The translations under genes and the position numbers were made by a program. DNA of 64,000 nt from Icerya purchasi (Eukaryota > Arthropoda > Insecta > Hemiptera > Monophlebidae): contig CM077116.1 of assembly GCA_039619475.1 (NCBI GenBank), positions 374,614,794 through 374,678,793 of the forward strand, in the 5' to 3' direction. The stretch's first letter is position 1; every line of letters starts with the position of its first letter. The notes below the pieces were generated by a model. The model did no database searches, was not told the DNA's origin, and saw nothing but the letters and a program-made list of their open reading frames with translations. Shown piece by piece: positions 45,900 through 57,882 of this stretch.

Positions 45900-47074
45900 C
45901 TAAAAAGAACTTAACAGCAATTAAACATGAGTAATACATTAAATATATATATATTTTTGTACATATTTTAAAAAACTCAAGTCGAAGCTGAAGAGAATTA
46001 CGAATCGCACATAACCTAGTAATTTTTGAAGCCTCTCTAGGCAACCATATAACCTAAAAAGTCAATTAAAAATTTCAAACTCGTCTAAAAATTAACGCTA
46101 TGAAGGAATTTGATATTGAAACTTATAAAATCATTTAATAGAATGAAAATTAATATTCTGAATTTTTTCAGATCTTTTGGAAGAGTAGAAAGTGGTCAAA
46201 ATTACAAAAAAATTAAACTTTCAGCGGTTTTCGATGTTTTAAGGACCTTAATGTATACCAAACGCAATTTTAGTCTCAAAAATGAATTCAGCAATCCAAA
46301 AACTCCCTTTGTATACATACTTTGGTTCAGTTTGTCACGGCATGTGGTTCCAGAATATGAAATTAACATAAAAAAAACAACAAGTTTTACGGCTCAGAGC
46401 AATCCAGTGAAACTAACTTCAAAAATCTTTTGCCGGTATGCTCGAAATAAATATTTACGTAAAGCTATTCATCATCTACCGTTTGAACGTCACATATAGA
46501 GTTGAAAATAACCTTTTTAGCATATTTAGCGCTAAAAGAACTTCCTGGAAGATTATTTGCGATTTGTGAGAAAAAATAATTTTTATTTCTCAATTGGACA
46601 AAATTGGTTTGGTAAAATTTTTCATATTTAGAATACATTAGTAAAATTTTTCCCAACTAATTTTGTTCAATTCAGGGAAAAAAATGTCTTGTTCTCGCAA
46701 ATCGCAGAATAACCCTCCAAATACGACTAGTTTTAGTCGCAGTTTTTTACGAGAATGCTTAAAATTGATCTCAAAATCATGGTTAGCGATCTCGAATGTT
46801 CCAATTCTCAAGTATACATTCCCAACCTTCTCTAGAACGAGATATTGTTCAGATAGATATGTTTCATAATAATTATTGTACTATCATTAAATGTTTTTTT
46901 ATTTACATTTCTTTATTTTGTAATACCGCAAATATAAGAAATATTTATTTATATTTAACTTTAAAGCACAATCGATTGATTTCCATGAGTTAATTTGTAG
47001 ATATATAAGATTTTAGAAATAATTATGACTATGAAATGAATTTTTTATGTATATGTTATGATCTGGATATACAA

Positions 47075-47105
<31 letters not shown>

Positions 47106-47145
47106 ATATATTACTCATGTTTAATTGCTGTTAAGTTCTTTTTAG
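45900..47145. mobile_element. TIR/foldback element with TA flanks, 1246 bp
   Basis: Terminal inverted repeats of about 55 bp differ at one position: CTAAAAAGAACTTAACAGCA at both ends, then ATTAAACATGAGTAATA and a TA repeat. TA directly flanks both sides (45898-45899, 47146-47147), as in Tc1/mariner-type insertions. A second, diverged inverted repeat is centred near 46627 (TGCGATTTGTGAGAA at 46558 against its complement at 46697). The 129-codon plus frame at 46110 has no recognised domain, so it is treated as non-autonomous. Confidence 0.8.
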
Positions 47146-47147
47146 TA

Positions 47148-48451
47148 TGTAATTTAAATTTTTTTGAAAATTTTACACATTCCTTTTTTTGCTTACAGTC
47201 CTATTGTGCATTTAATTTTTTTAATGTGTTTTACATTAATTGCCATTTGGCCTGATTGTGAAAAGCCCATCTGAACCTTTGCCATATTATTTGTTTTATT
47301 TTTAAATTGCGTTTTATTCATATGCGTTGGTAGTGACGGTGAAAGGAACATATACAATGAGTTATGCGTATACATTCGAGTAGGTAAATAATAGATTACA
47401 TAGTTGTAGGGTTTAAGGTGGGCGCGGATAAACAACTGTTCAATGAATCATGTTTACATACTATTAATTATACGTGTTTTTATATGTTGTACAGTGCGCA
47501 ATAAGTAAATCATGCGTGCGTTATGTTCAGTTTATCGTTTCTTAATTTAAAATACAACGCAAAAAATTCGGTGAAATAGATCTATTATCAAAGTTTTCTG
47601 ACCTTTGCAGAAAGTTTGATTTGTAATTTGTAAGAACAGTTTTGCTTTAGACGAACGAAATATAAGTATGAACTGAAAATGTTTCAGTTCACAGTTGTAA
47701 TTTCTTTTCACAGTTATTATTGTTTCAGATAATTGCGACTCTTGATTATTCACTGATTTAATAAAAACAATTGAAATTACGTGTCAAATTTCACTTTATT
47801 TGTATTTTATTTCTGAAAAAGTTGAAATTCTAGTAATAATAAAAAATGTATTTTGTATAAAATTAATTGCGTCGGTCTTTACTAGGAGGGCAGTAACAGT
47901 TGTTATCGAATACAATGTTTTTTACCGAAATAACTTTCAGTTTCTTGCTTTTATCTTATTACAAAAAATTGTTCTTTATCGGACGATAAATAAGCATGGC
48001 TTGAACCGAATAGAAGAATATAATAGAGTCTTATGTGAAGTAACTATTCACAAGGATTACCGCCGTATTTAAGCTAAATTAGTTCGATAATACGATTAGC
48101 TGTCGTTTAAAATTTCTGGTCGGAAATGTAAATGGTAAACTATATCTGATTAAATGTCTGGTCAAGTCAAAGTAGTGTGCAAAATGGTTGAGCATCTTAT
48201 TTATCGGTTTCTTATTTCTGTGCTGCGATTAACGTGCGCTGTAGGAGTACTAACCAGAACAAAAATTATTAGTAGATTAATAATTATTTCATTTGTATAG
48301 ATATAGGAGTACAATATTTATGATCAGTAATAGAATGATGTAAGTAGTTAACATGTACACACTTAATGCGTATTTTATACTACGTTCCCCGTTGTAGTTA
48401 CAAATTTAATATGAATCATTAAAATAATTTAAATTTTAAAATTAATGTTCG
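47148..48451. other. Intergenic, no gene recognised
   Basis: AT-rich. A 90-codon plus frame at 47800-48072 shows no motif I can name. Confidence 0.45.
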
Positions 48452-48622
48452 TTTTTTTTTTGTTTTTTTTTGTTTTTTTTTTTTTTTTTTGGGTGCATCA
48501 ACTATATGGACATTAACCCTAGCGTAAATAAAGTTTTTAGAAGGGTCAATGTGTAGCAGAGGGGTTTGAACCGGTTCTATTCGAACGAAACACCACCGCC
48601 TAATCAACTATGCTCGGTACCT
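48452..48622 (-). mobile_element. tRNA-derived SINE (family A), copy 3
   Basis: Minus strand: CATAGTTGATTAGGCGGTGG, TGTTTCGTTCGAATAGAACC, GGTTCAAACCCCTCTGC, body with CGCTAGGGTTAATGTCCATA, GATGCACCC and a long A-rich tail (T/G runs at 48452-48490 on plus). The clearest of the three copies and the only one with a long tail. Confidence 0.8.
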
Positions 48623-48627
48623 GGATA

Positions 48628-48728
48628 AAAATAAATTTTTTAATGTAAAAGAATCTCAATTTTTAGTAAAATTTCTAAAAATAAATTTTATAATGTAAAA
48701 GAATCTCAATTTTTAGTAAAATTTATTT
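48628..48728. repeat. Tandem duplication, about 50 bp x 2
   Basis: Two successive copies of a unit containing AATGTAAAAGAATCTCAATT and TTTAGTAAAATTT, directly beside the SINE. Confidence 0.9.
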
Positions 48729-50046
48729 TTACTGGAAAAAACATTAAAAGATAACCGGGTGGGTATATTTGTAGTGTGAAGTAATGTGGGCCAGTAATAT
48801 AAAATGTAAAAAAAAAAAAAAAACAAAAAAACTTGCATATATACGGTTAACAGTACGAGACATAATGTTGCTGTGTTATAACATTTATTAAGTGATTTTT
48901 GTTTTATTAAAAATATTAGAATACGAATAAATATTCTACTACGGACAGATTGTCGGTTTGGCATAAAAACAAGCAAAGCGAAGTATTTACTTACAGTAAA
49001 TTGTATAGTATATGCAGTTTTTGCCTGTTAAGAATAATACATAAAATTTATTCACTTTTTGTTATTGAGTTCTGTTTTCTTTCTTTTTTTTTTTTTTTGA
49101 ATAATGAATCTATAAGATGGTGAATTATTGTTTCATTTTCAGTTTTTGTGTGAAAATCACCGTCTCAATATTTAATAGAATGTATTTTAATATTAAAATA
49201 TTCCATATACAGAATTATACTTTTTCGAAGTTGTTCATTAATTTGTCAGTTAAAGAGAAGTACTTAAACACCAAATTACATTTAAAAAGCAATTATAATG
49301 CGTTATTTTCAAATTTAAGGTTGGTACTTTTTTTTTTTTTTTTTTTTGTTTTTTACTGTTAAGAAGCAAATGATTTTATGTCCTTTAACAATAAACGATT
49401 GCGATAAATTTTTCTAAAACACACTTGACATCATTGTTTCTTTTAAAAAAGTTGTTGACATTGATTTAGTTTGTTTTTTATTTATCTTGCTGGGAAATGA
49501 ATAAAAAATAAAATTTATTACTACAGTTTATTGCAAACACTCCGCACGAGGAATGCGTTATTTATTAATATAGAATATATTACATGAAAGTTGGTTCAAA
49601 AACGCAGTAAGATTATTTAAAGTTTTTTTTATATATTTTTGTTTTTTGATTACTTCAACATTGTATGTATCACTATTAGCTGTTGTACCGGGAGGAGGGG
49701 GGGTATCAATTCGTGAGAGGTATGCAGAGATTTTAAAGTGAAAAATGATTTTCTTTGTTCGTATTACTTCAATAATAGGTATTTTTCGAAGTACTCATTG
49801 CTGGCGGAATTGCGGAAATTAAATTGTATGTTGTGTAGTACTGGTCTGCCATTCGAATTGTATATTTTGTGGTTTCGATATTTACTTTATGATAATTTAC
49901 AACAATTTTCCTAAATAATGCGTTAACTTTAATATAATTACGAAAATATTTTTTTGCTAATAAATTGAAATGTTCGTTGTTATTTTGTGAAACTTTTTAA
50001 CGCTACACTAGCGCTTTCTTAATCTAAGTAACACCGATTGCACCAG
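48729..50046. other. Intergenic, no gene recognised
   Basis: AT-rich, with several T or A homopolymers and a GGGAGGAGGGGGGG stretch at about 49690. It includes the 3' flank of the P450 exon. Confidence 0.45.
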
Positions 50047-50246
50047 TTAAGAAAGATCAAGTTTATCGCTGTATTGATTTTTGAATCTTTTTGAAAATCT
50101 TACGAAAATATCGTTCCGGCTATTCGTGACGAAGGTTATCGGTACGAAATTTATCGTTGTATTAGTCTTCGGAGATAATGCGATGTTATATTTCCGTAAA
50201 ATCGTTGCAACTGCCAATTTTATTTGCATCAATCCAAACCGCATTC
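50047..50246 (-). CDS. Cytochrome P450, last exon only
   Basis: Minus strand, 65 codons plus TAA at 50049-50047. Begins ...G-MRFGLMQIKLAVATILRKYN, the residues that directly follow the haem-binding Cys (C-I-G|M-R-F) in insect P450s, and continues to the usual C-terminal beta region (INFVPITFVTNSRNDIFVRF). The AG at 50248-50247 is a good acceptor with a perfect TACTAAT branch-point-like sequence about 27 nt upstream, and the phase (Gly codon split after its first base) fits a known intron position. The exon with the haem Cys and all earlier exons were not found up to the hAT element, so it is a gene remnant or an exon whose partners lie far away. Confidence 0.75.
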
Positions 50247-50975
50247 CTACATTTTCGTGATAGAACAGAACATTAGTAAAATCAGATATGTTGAATACTG
50301 ATGAGGGATGAATGTTAACGCAACAGATCGGAAGCTGGCGAATAGGTAATGTGAATGAGTTCAGGAAATTATGATTTTTTCTGAGTTTTACAATTAACCA
50401 TAAGTGGACAGTTAAGTTTATTTTTTGTTTTTTATGCATATTAGATAATGCAGAAGCATCTGTTAAAGCAATCACATAGCCGCTTTTTATTTTACTAAGT
50501 AAATAATTTTGATAAAAATTAATTTGAAATAATAAATGCCTTTTTCAGCAAAAAATGAAATACAGATATTTTTTATTATTTTTATATTTTATTGGGTAAG
50601 TTCCAGTCGGTACTTTGCCCTTCATGCTCAATACTACTCCCCCTTTTAAATATATTGCAATGTGGCCTAAATGGTCATACTATAACCAAGAAAAGAAAAA
50701 AAAGATTTTTTTTTTACAATAAAATACATTTTTTCATAATTGTATACAATTTTAGCTAGATGGCGTTATATTTTTTAATTATTTAGCTACAATACATTTG
50801 TACTGTTATTTTGTTTTCATTTTAATGATTTAATTGGTTTTAATTGTTTTTTGTTTTATGCTATTGTTATTTAATTTTTAAGCGCAGTGGGAAGACCGAA
50901 ATTGCAACTTTCTGGAGAAGGAAGAAAACAACGGTTCATTTTCATTTTAATGATTTAATTAGTTTTAATTAGACG
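50247..50975. other. Sequence upstream of the P450 exon, left flank of the hAT insertion
   Basis: Read-through of the P450 exon frame upstream of 50247 makes no P450 sense and is intronic. Part of 50880-50975 probably belongs to the Helitron relic that continues at 54338. Confidence 0.4.
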
Positions 50976-53900
50976 CAGGGACGGATCTACTTAAGGGCTT
51001 TTTAGGTTGCAGCCCAGGGCCCCGTGGATACAAAGGGCCCCCAGCCCCCATTGAAAACAATAGACGATCGATATTGTGAAGTAAAAAAAAATAATATCTA
51101 AAATTAAAATTCAGAAATATATTTTACTCTAATTTTTTAATATATATCATCCTGCTTCAGAATCTACTTTAAAGGGTCGACATTTAACCTAACTGTGATA
51201 AAGTATTTTTCAAAATCAGTATAGTACATATTACATATATATACTAGGTAAGTAAAAAGAATTATAAACCATGATTTTTTTGTTTTTATTATTTTATTTT
51301 TCAATACTAAATGAACTCTAATCGTTTTTTTATTTTCAGAAAACTATCAAAATCTTATTTTACAATATGTCTGCTAGAAAATATAAAAGTGGAGTTGAAA
51401 AACGAAAATTACAGTTAGATCGAGAAAAAGAAAGAAAGAAATTTGCAAAAATTGAACCTTTTTTACAATTAGAACATAAAAACGAGAATGAAATAGCTAT
51501 AAATCCATTAACAAGCGAAAATGAAGAGATCTTATCCGGAGAGAATCTAATCGAAGGGAGTAGATAATCGTAAAACCAGGGAAAAAATACAAGTGATGAA
51601 AATATGCAAGATCTTGATTACCAGCAACCCTCTGTGAACAATATTGGTGTTTAGCAAGAGGACGGTAATACCGAGGCGGAGAGAAATTTAGAAAATATTA
51701 AGTTTGAGTTTGAGAAATATGTTGACGTGGGCTTGTGGCCAGTATTGCTAAATAATGATTTTATTAATAACGTTCTCTCAGATAAAAAGACTGACTTCCA
51801 AAATAAAGATCCGGAAAATAAATATTCAGCTTCAATGAAAAAATGTAAAGAACAAAACAGATCATTTTGAAATAGGTATTTCATTTAGAATATGAAAAAT
51901 GGCCAATTACTGGAAAGATCTTGGTTATGTTATTCAACCGGGGTTGGTACTGTTTTTTGTTTGGCTTGCAAACTTTTTTCTAAAACCCCTTCTCAATACA
52001 CAACCGGATTTTCTGATTGGAAATACATAGGAACTTGTTTAGAAAATCAAGAAAATTCTAGTAAACATAAGAATTCAATGTTAGTGTGGTTGTCACGAAA
52101 AGAAAATAAGAGCCAAACAGCTTCAGGAACAGGAAAGAAACAAAATATTATCACAGTGTCCTAAAACGGGTTATTGCAATGGTAAAATTTTTGAGTATAA
52201 GGGGCTTAGCATTTAGAAGTTTCGAGAAAGTTTTGGTTTTCCACGTAATGGTAATTTTATGGGTGCTCTCTAGCTATTGTCAGAGTTCAACCCATTCATT
52301 GTGAAAATATTGAATAATGAGAGCTGCGACCAAAACCGATAATATCGTACTTACCAAAAATAGTATATGAGGAAGTTATTGAGATTATGGGCAAACAGAT
52401 AATTAAACAAATTATAACTCAAATAAATAACGAAGACACAAATTATTATTCAATTGTGATCAGATCTGTCTTACAATGACCAACTTGCTATTGTATAACG
52501 ATACTGTTTTCGGGGAAAAGTGTATGAAATATTTGTATCGTTCATTACAATTAGTAGTCATACTGGCTTACATTTTTACATTTATTTAATATTCTTTTCT
52601 TTTTTTCCCCCCACTGTACCGGCTTAAGAGGCCATAAACAGCGCCAGTGACTTCCACTTTAACCTATCAAATAAATCAGGCCAATTCCTCCAATGAGAGA
52701 ATTAGGTCCGAGATACCAATTCTGCTGCGAGGATGTGCTAGGAAATATAAATATTCTACAAGACTTTTTAGAAACAAATTAACTACTACTGAATAGTTGT
52801 AGGGGGCAGTCTTATGACAACGCTGCCAATATGGTGGGTCACAATAATGGAGTACAAGCACTACTAAAACAAAAAAATAAACCGCGGATTATGTGCCATG
52901 TGCTGCGCATTCCCTTAACATAGTTGGTGAAGAATCTGTTAAGGTTGCAACCAAAATTGTGATCTTTTTTGAAGTAGTGAAAAAAATATACGTTTTCTTT
53001 TCTGTTTCAACCCATGGGTTGGGAACTGTTAAACCGTGAAACAAAACTAAAATTTACGTTAAAAAGTTTAAGCCCTGGACCAGATGGTCTTGTCACTATG
53101 ATGCTGTCAAAGTTTTAAAAAATAATTATGATGGCATTATGCAAAATTTTCAAAAGTTTTAGCGAAAATGAGGATGTGAAAGTTGATTCCCGAAAAGAGG
53201 CATGAAATTTATTTAATAAACTTTTGGAAACTCGATGCTGCAATTTTGATTATTTTTTGGGAAGAAATTTCGGAGAGATTTAATTTAGTTAATAAAAAAA
53301 TACAGAGTTCTGGTTTAGATATATTTGTGAAGGCAACAAGTCTCATTGTGTCATTAAAAGAGTTCGTGAATAATATACGGCACCAATCAGATCAGAAGTT
53401 AAAGGAATACGAAGAGAAAGCTAAAAAATTAAGTACTAGTGTGGAAATAGACTACAGTGGCATAAACCAGAGACGCGTTATTTCAAAATTTTCAGACAAG
53501 TCTATAGATAAAGTCTCAGTATACGGCGCAGAAAAATTTAAAAGAGACACGCTAAACGTTGCGTTGGATAAGCTGATTATGGATATAAATAAAAGAAGCC
53601 AAGTCTATGAGACATATAGCAAAAGAAATTCAAATTTTTAATAGATTTGCAAGACAAAAATAGGGAAAATATAGGTCTGGAAAGTGTACGTAATGTTTTG
53701 ATTATTATCCAGATGACGTAGACGAACAATTAGCGAATGAGTGCATTCAGTTAAAATCTTATTTACCACAGTCTAAGCCAGAGTCTTACACCTCTTGCAG
53801 TGAAATTGTTATGCTAATTTATGAGAAGAAACTTGTTGATGTTTTCCCAAATTGCTATACCATCTTAAAGATTTTTTTAACGTTGCCAATCACTAGTTGT

Positions 53901-54337
53901 GAAGCGGAGCACTTTTTCTCCGGGATGTCGTATATAGAAAACAAATATAGGTCAGCAATGTCGAACTATCAACTAAATCATTTATCAGTTCTTTCCATAA
54001 ATTGTGTTTTAACAAAGTACTTACAATGTGATGAGCAAGTAAAGGAATTTGCAGCACAAAAATTCAGAAAGGTTGTTTTATAATTTATATAACATAACTA
54101 CACATAACTTGTCAATTTCTTTTGCAATAATGTCATACAATTGCTGTTTGTATACACAAACACTAAGCCATATATTAAATAAATAAAATATTTTATTGTC
54201 CTATTTTTTTCTTATACTGTATACCTACATCAATATAGAAAACAGTTTTTTTTGATAAAATGGCAATTAGTTGAGTAATTAGGTAGGCCCCAAAGTAGCA
54301 TTAGCCGAGGGCCCCACAAATTCACGATCCGTCCCTG
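50976..54337 (+). mobile_element. hAT transposon (TTF/ZMYM1-like transposase), 3362 bp
   Basis: Ends CAGGGACGGATCTAC and (other strand) CAGGGACGGATCGTG; perfect 8-bp duplication ATTAGACG at 50968-50975 and 54338-54345. Subterminal GGGCCCC motifs occur at both ends. The plus strand carries a decayed transposase gene in several frames. Length and gene content are those of an autonomous element that has lost activity. Confidence 0.93.
51367..54083 (+). pseudogene. hAT transposase with TTF-type zinc finger, decayed
   Basis: In order: a basic N-terminus (51367-51567, YKSGVEKRKLQLDREKERKK); a TTF-type finger (51892-52150: NGQLLERSWLCYSTGVGTVF, CLACKLFSK, GFSDWKYIG, HENS-like SSKHKNS); a middle part with many stops; an open piece at 53183-53641; and the C-terminal dimerisation block (53811-54083: ILKIFLTLPITSCEAEHFFS, MSYIENKYRSAMSNYQLNHL, SVLSIN). 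This order is typical of the ZMYM1-like hAT transposases common in animals. Confidence 0.85.
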
Positions 54338-54345
54338 ATTAGACG

Positions 54346-54573
54346 GTATTTGTTTTAAAAAGAACACAATTTCCGCTACATCTTGCATTTTTAATGACTA
54401 TAAATAAAGCACAGGATCAAATATTTAATAAAATTGGTTTAATTGTTGAATTTACACATGTGGTCAGATATATAGCTTTATCGAGATATACAAATCGACT
54501 AGGTATTAATATTGAATGTAAACTAGAACGTAAAGTAATTCGTACTATTCTATTTAAAGGAGTTTTACAATGA
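54346..54573 (+). pseudogene. Helitron helicase (PIF1-type) C-terminal relic
   Basis: Plus frame VFVLKRTQFPLHLAFLMTIN, KAQDQIFNKIGLIV, EFTHVVRYIALSRYTNRLGI, ending GVLQ-TGA at 54571. It matches the end of Helitron Rep/helicase (QFPxRLAFAMTINKxQGQT...LYVALSRxTS) with substitutions in key places. The hAT element inserted directly before it; the preceding helicase part is decayed or gone. Confidence 0.8.
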
Positions 54574-57500
54574 ACACTTTTTTATTTAAATTTCTTAGTA
54601 CGATCTGGGAGTTAGCACTAGAAGCACGCATGGGGCAAAGCACTTTAGTAAATGATGAAATTTAAACAGATCGTCTAATTAAGTTTAATAAATATGTTTT
54701 AATATTTGAAATTTAAAATCGTTATTATATTTATATTTAACGATGTAGCGTAGATTATTTAAAAGTAAATAATTGTGTTAATCACGCTGCGGGCAGCCAT
54801 ATACCTAAATACTGTACCAAAACTTCAAGCATGTTTGTATAAACTAGCTTACGTATATAATAAAAAAAAATTGTATTACGGTTACGATGTATGATTATTA
54901 AAATTTAATTTATCGAAGGATTGTAAATAAATCAAACTTTGATGTATACTAGGAAAATGTATATTTAAAAAAAAATGATTTATTATGTAATTAAAATAAT
55001 AGGAATACAAAATTTGGAAAACACTTTTCAAAAATTCAGTGTGTATTTACGGGGGCGAATGCTGGTCATGAATTACGGCGGGTGCCCGGTAGAAAAATGC
55101 GCATTTTATAATAATACCTCAACTTTTGTTTATGATTTTATTAACGAATAAGGTATTCCCGGTATAAATTTTTAATATTTTGTTTTATAGCTATGTAACA
55201 GAGAGAATTTTATCTCTCATAGTCGTCCATAAATCCTGAAAATCCATCACAGTATTATCCTCTACATACTAGTGCGTTTCTTGATAATCCATATGTTGGA
55301 ACTGGGTTAATTTCCTTTTTAACCTTTCCTCTTACTTTACGTTAAATAAAACGTCTTAATAACATCATTTTGCATTGACAGAGAACTATTCCGAAAACTG
55401 AGACCGAATTTAAAAGAAAAAGTCGGCCTTTATTTTTTTTTTATTATTAAACACAAAGAATTCCTTTCGTTCAGCATAAATTCGCCATTCGTTATAGTCG
55501 CGCAAAGGGAGTTTTTGATTCATTAACGAGTAAATAGCGTTGTTTCCATTTCTATGCTCATTCCATGTGGTTGCGAATATTAGAATTTTATTCGAGAATA
55601 AAGAAATAGATCAAAAATTTCTTAATTATTTAAACAGTTTTTGCGCGCGTATTTGATATTTTGTACGTTTTTATAGTGCAGCAGGCGAATGATCTTAACA
55701 AAGTAAAACAATTCTTATTAATATATTTTTTTTTTTTTTGGAAAATAACAACAGGCGCTGGTGAAATAATTTATGTATAAAATTAACCTCACAGTCGGTT
55801 GATTTTTCATTTTCGTAATGTGAAATAGAAGAAAAGTGTGTAGTAAATTCAGTATGTTACATTTAATATATATATATATATAAAAAAAAAAGAATTGCTG
55901 AAATAATAATAGGCGTAAATTAAAATTTTTATCGTTGCCTGTATCTGTGATGGTCGTGCGCTTTATTAGTGCGAGTTTAGTTAATGGGATTAATAGAGCT
56001 ATCTCGCTGATTCGCGGAAGTCACTGCTGTGTTTTAATTTACGCTAAATTAAAACATGTACGGAAAACGAAAGAATAGTGTGGATAGCCGATAGTGCCTG
56101 TTATATTTATTTAAATTAACACTAAAATTGTATTTGAGCGAATTAGAATAATACTCTATTTTTAAAACGGTTATTCACTTAACGCATTCAACGTTTAAAT
56201 ATACTTTTTTTTGTATTCTGATGATGAAATGTAGTTCATATATGTTTTGTTCACTGTAATTTTTCTCTTATTAATGGTAAACAAAAATGTTTAACGCTTA
56301 TTAATACTTTTTTTCATTGTGTATACTTTGAGGTCTTTTTTTTTTTTTTTTTTTTTTTTTTGTAAAAATAACATCCAAACAAAAATTGCTTTTAAATAGG
56401 TCAGTTGAATGTAACCAAAAAAACTTAAGTCTGCTCTAATTTTGCTATTTTTCTACGGAGAGCGTAGTTCGTATTGTAGTACCTATTATATTTAACTCGG
56501 GTGCGTGACACTTTTTTCTATTCGCAAGCAAGATATATATCTATGATTAAAAATTGCGGAACTGAAAACAGCCGCATTAATTTTGTAATAAGAATGTTAT
56601 CGAAATGGAAAGAAAGAACCAAATGACATTAGCGAAACGTGTTAGGTAAAAAAAAAAAATTCTGTGTTATAAAGATTTAGAAAATAAATTTTATCTTCCA
56701 CCAGGTTTTTTTGTGGCTTATTGCCCGGTTTAAAACGATGAAATTGTTTTCTACTTTTTGAAAAAATCATTGAATTAAGTAAATTTTGAATAATTTTTAG
56801 GAGGAGTTCTTTGACTTCTGAAAGATTTCAGAAAAGGGTTGAACTACAAAATTTGCCATAAGTCGGTGCCCTCAATAATAATGAGAAAGGGTTAAATCGT
56901 TATAGATGTAGGAACGAGATTGAGACGGTTGCTCTGCATTTTGAACAACTTTAATAAAGTATAAAAATAAACGACTTTATTTACCAGCAAAAGTCAGCTG
57001 TACGAGAAAAGCTTTTAAATTTTTTTTTTTCTTTTCATATGTATTAATTTAGTTAATTGAACGTAGCTTGTCCGATCTGCCTTATATACCATGGGGTAAA
57101 GAAGACGTTTGAATAAAGCTTTCGTTTTATCTTTTACTGCTTCTGATTATTGCTCTTTTTTTTTTTGTGTGTACTCTGAAAAGAGTAAATAGGTTTATTA
57201 GTGTTTTTGTTTTTTTTTTGAGCCTGTAGTTGATACAATAGAAGTTTTTAGAGATTTATTGTCCCGTTACCGCCAGCTTTACCATAAATAGCCTGTCGGA
57301 AGTGGTTCATCCCAAATATGTTCCGAACTGAACGATTGTTTATTTCTCCGATTAAGTTCAATAGGTGAGTTTCCCATAACCTCGGCAGGTCATTGGAAAC
57401 TGTACAGTTAAGGTTCACAACTTATTTTTCTAATGGAATAGTTTAATTATTTTTTTTCATTTTAAACTCTCTGAAAAAAAAAGCTTCTCGTATCTGTTTT

Positions 57501-57882
57501 ATACTTTATATAGCGGTATTTTCATACGGAAGGTGAAACTTAACTTTTTTCCCTTTGAATACGAAAACGCGAAGTATTGTACAGTGTTCAAATTAATTGT
57601 TGCTACGGTAACGATAATACGTCTTTAAAAGATGGCGACCAATAACTTATTTACAAGTCGGTCCAAAGAAACCTGGATATAAAAGCCGAAAATTAAAAAA
57701 AAGGAACAAAATGAACCTTATATTCGCTCTTTTTCATTGGTGAACTGCAGTTTTAACCGAAGTATCATATGTATGCCAAAAACAGAGCAGCTGCTGAAAA
57801 TTCGATATATCTGTACATGTTAACATATATTCCTAATAATGCAAAAAAAAAAAAAAATTCCCACTGAATATTATACAACCAG
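54574..57882. other. Long AT-rich intergenic region, no gene recognised
   Basis: Holds homopolymer T runs (for example 56337-56361), a (TA)n at 55867-55881 and a CGGGTGCCCG palindrome at about 55079, but no coding frame I can support. An A14-15 run at 57843-57857 precedes the next retrotransposon fragment. Confidence 0.45.

Noticed and set aside
50247..50475. Extending the P450 frame upstream to an ATG (142 codons in total)
   Set aside because: Residues upstream of the AG at 50248 do not resemble P450, and the haem loop is absent there, so this is intron read-through.
55070..55095. Helitron 3' end (hairpin CGGGTGCCCG before a CTRR end)
   Set aside because: The palindrome is short and is followed by GTAG rather than CTRR, and no matching 5' end was found.
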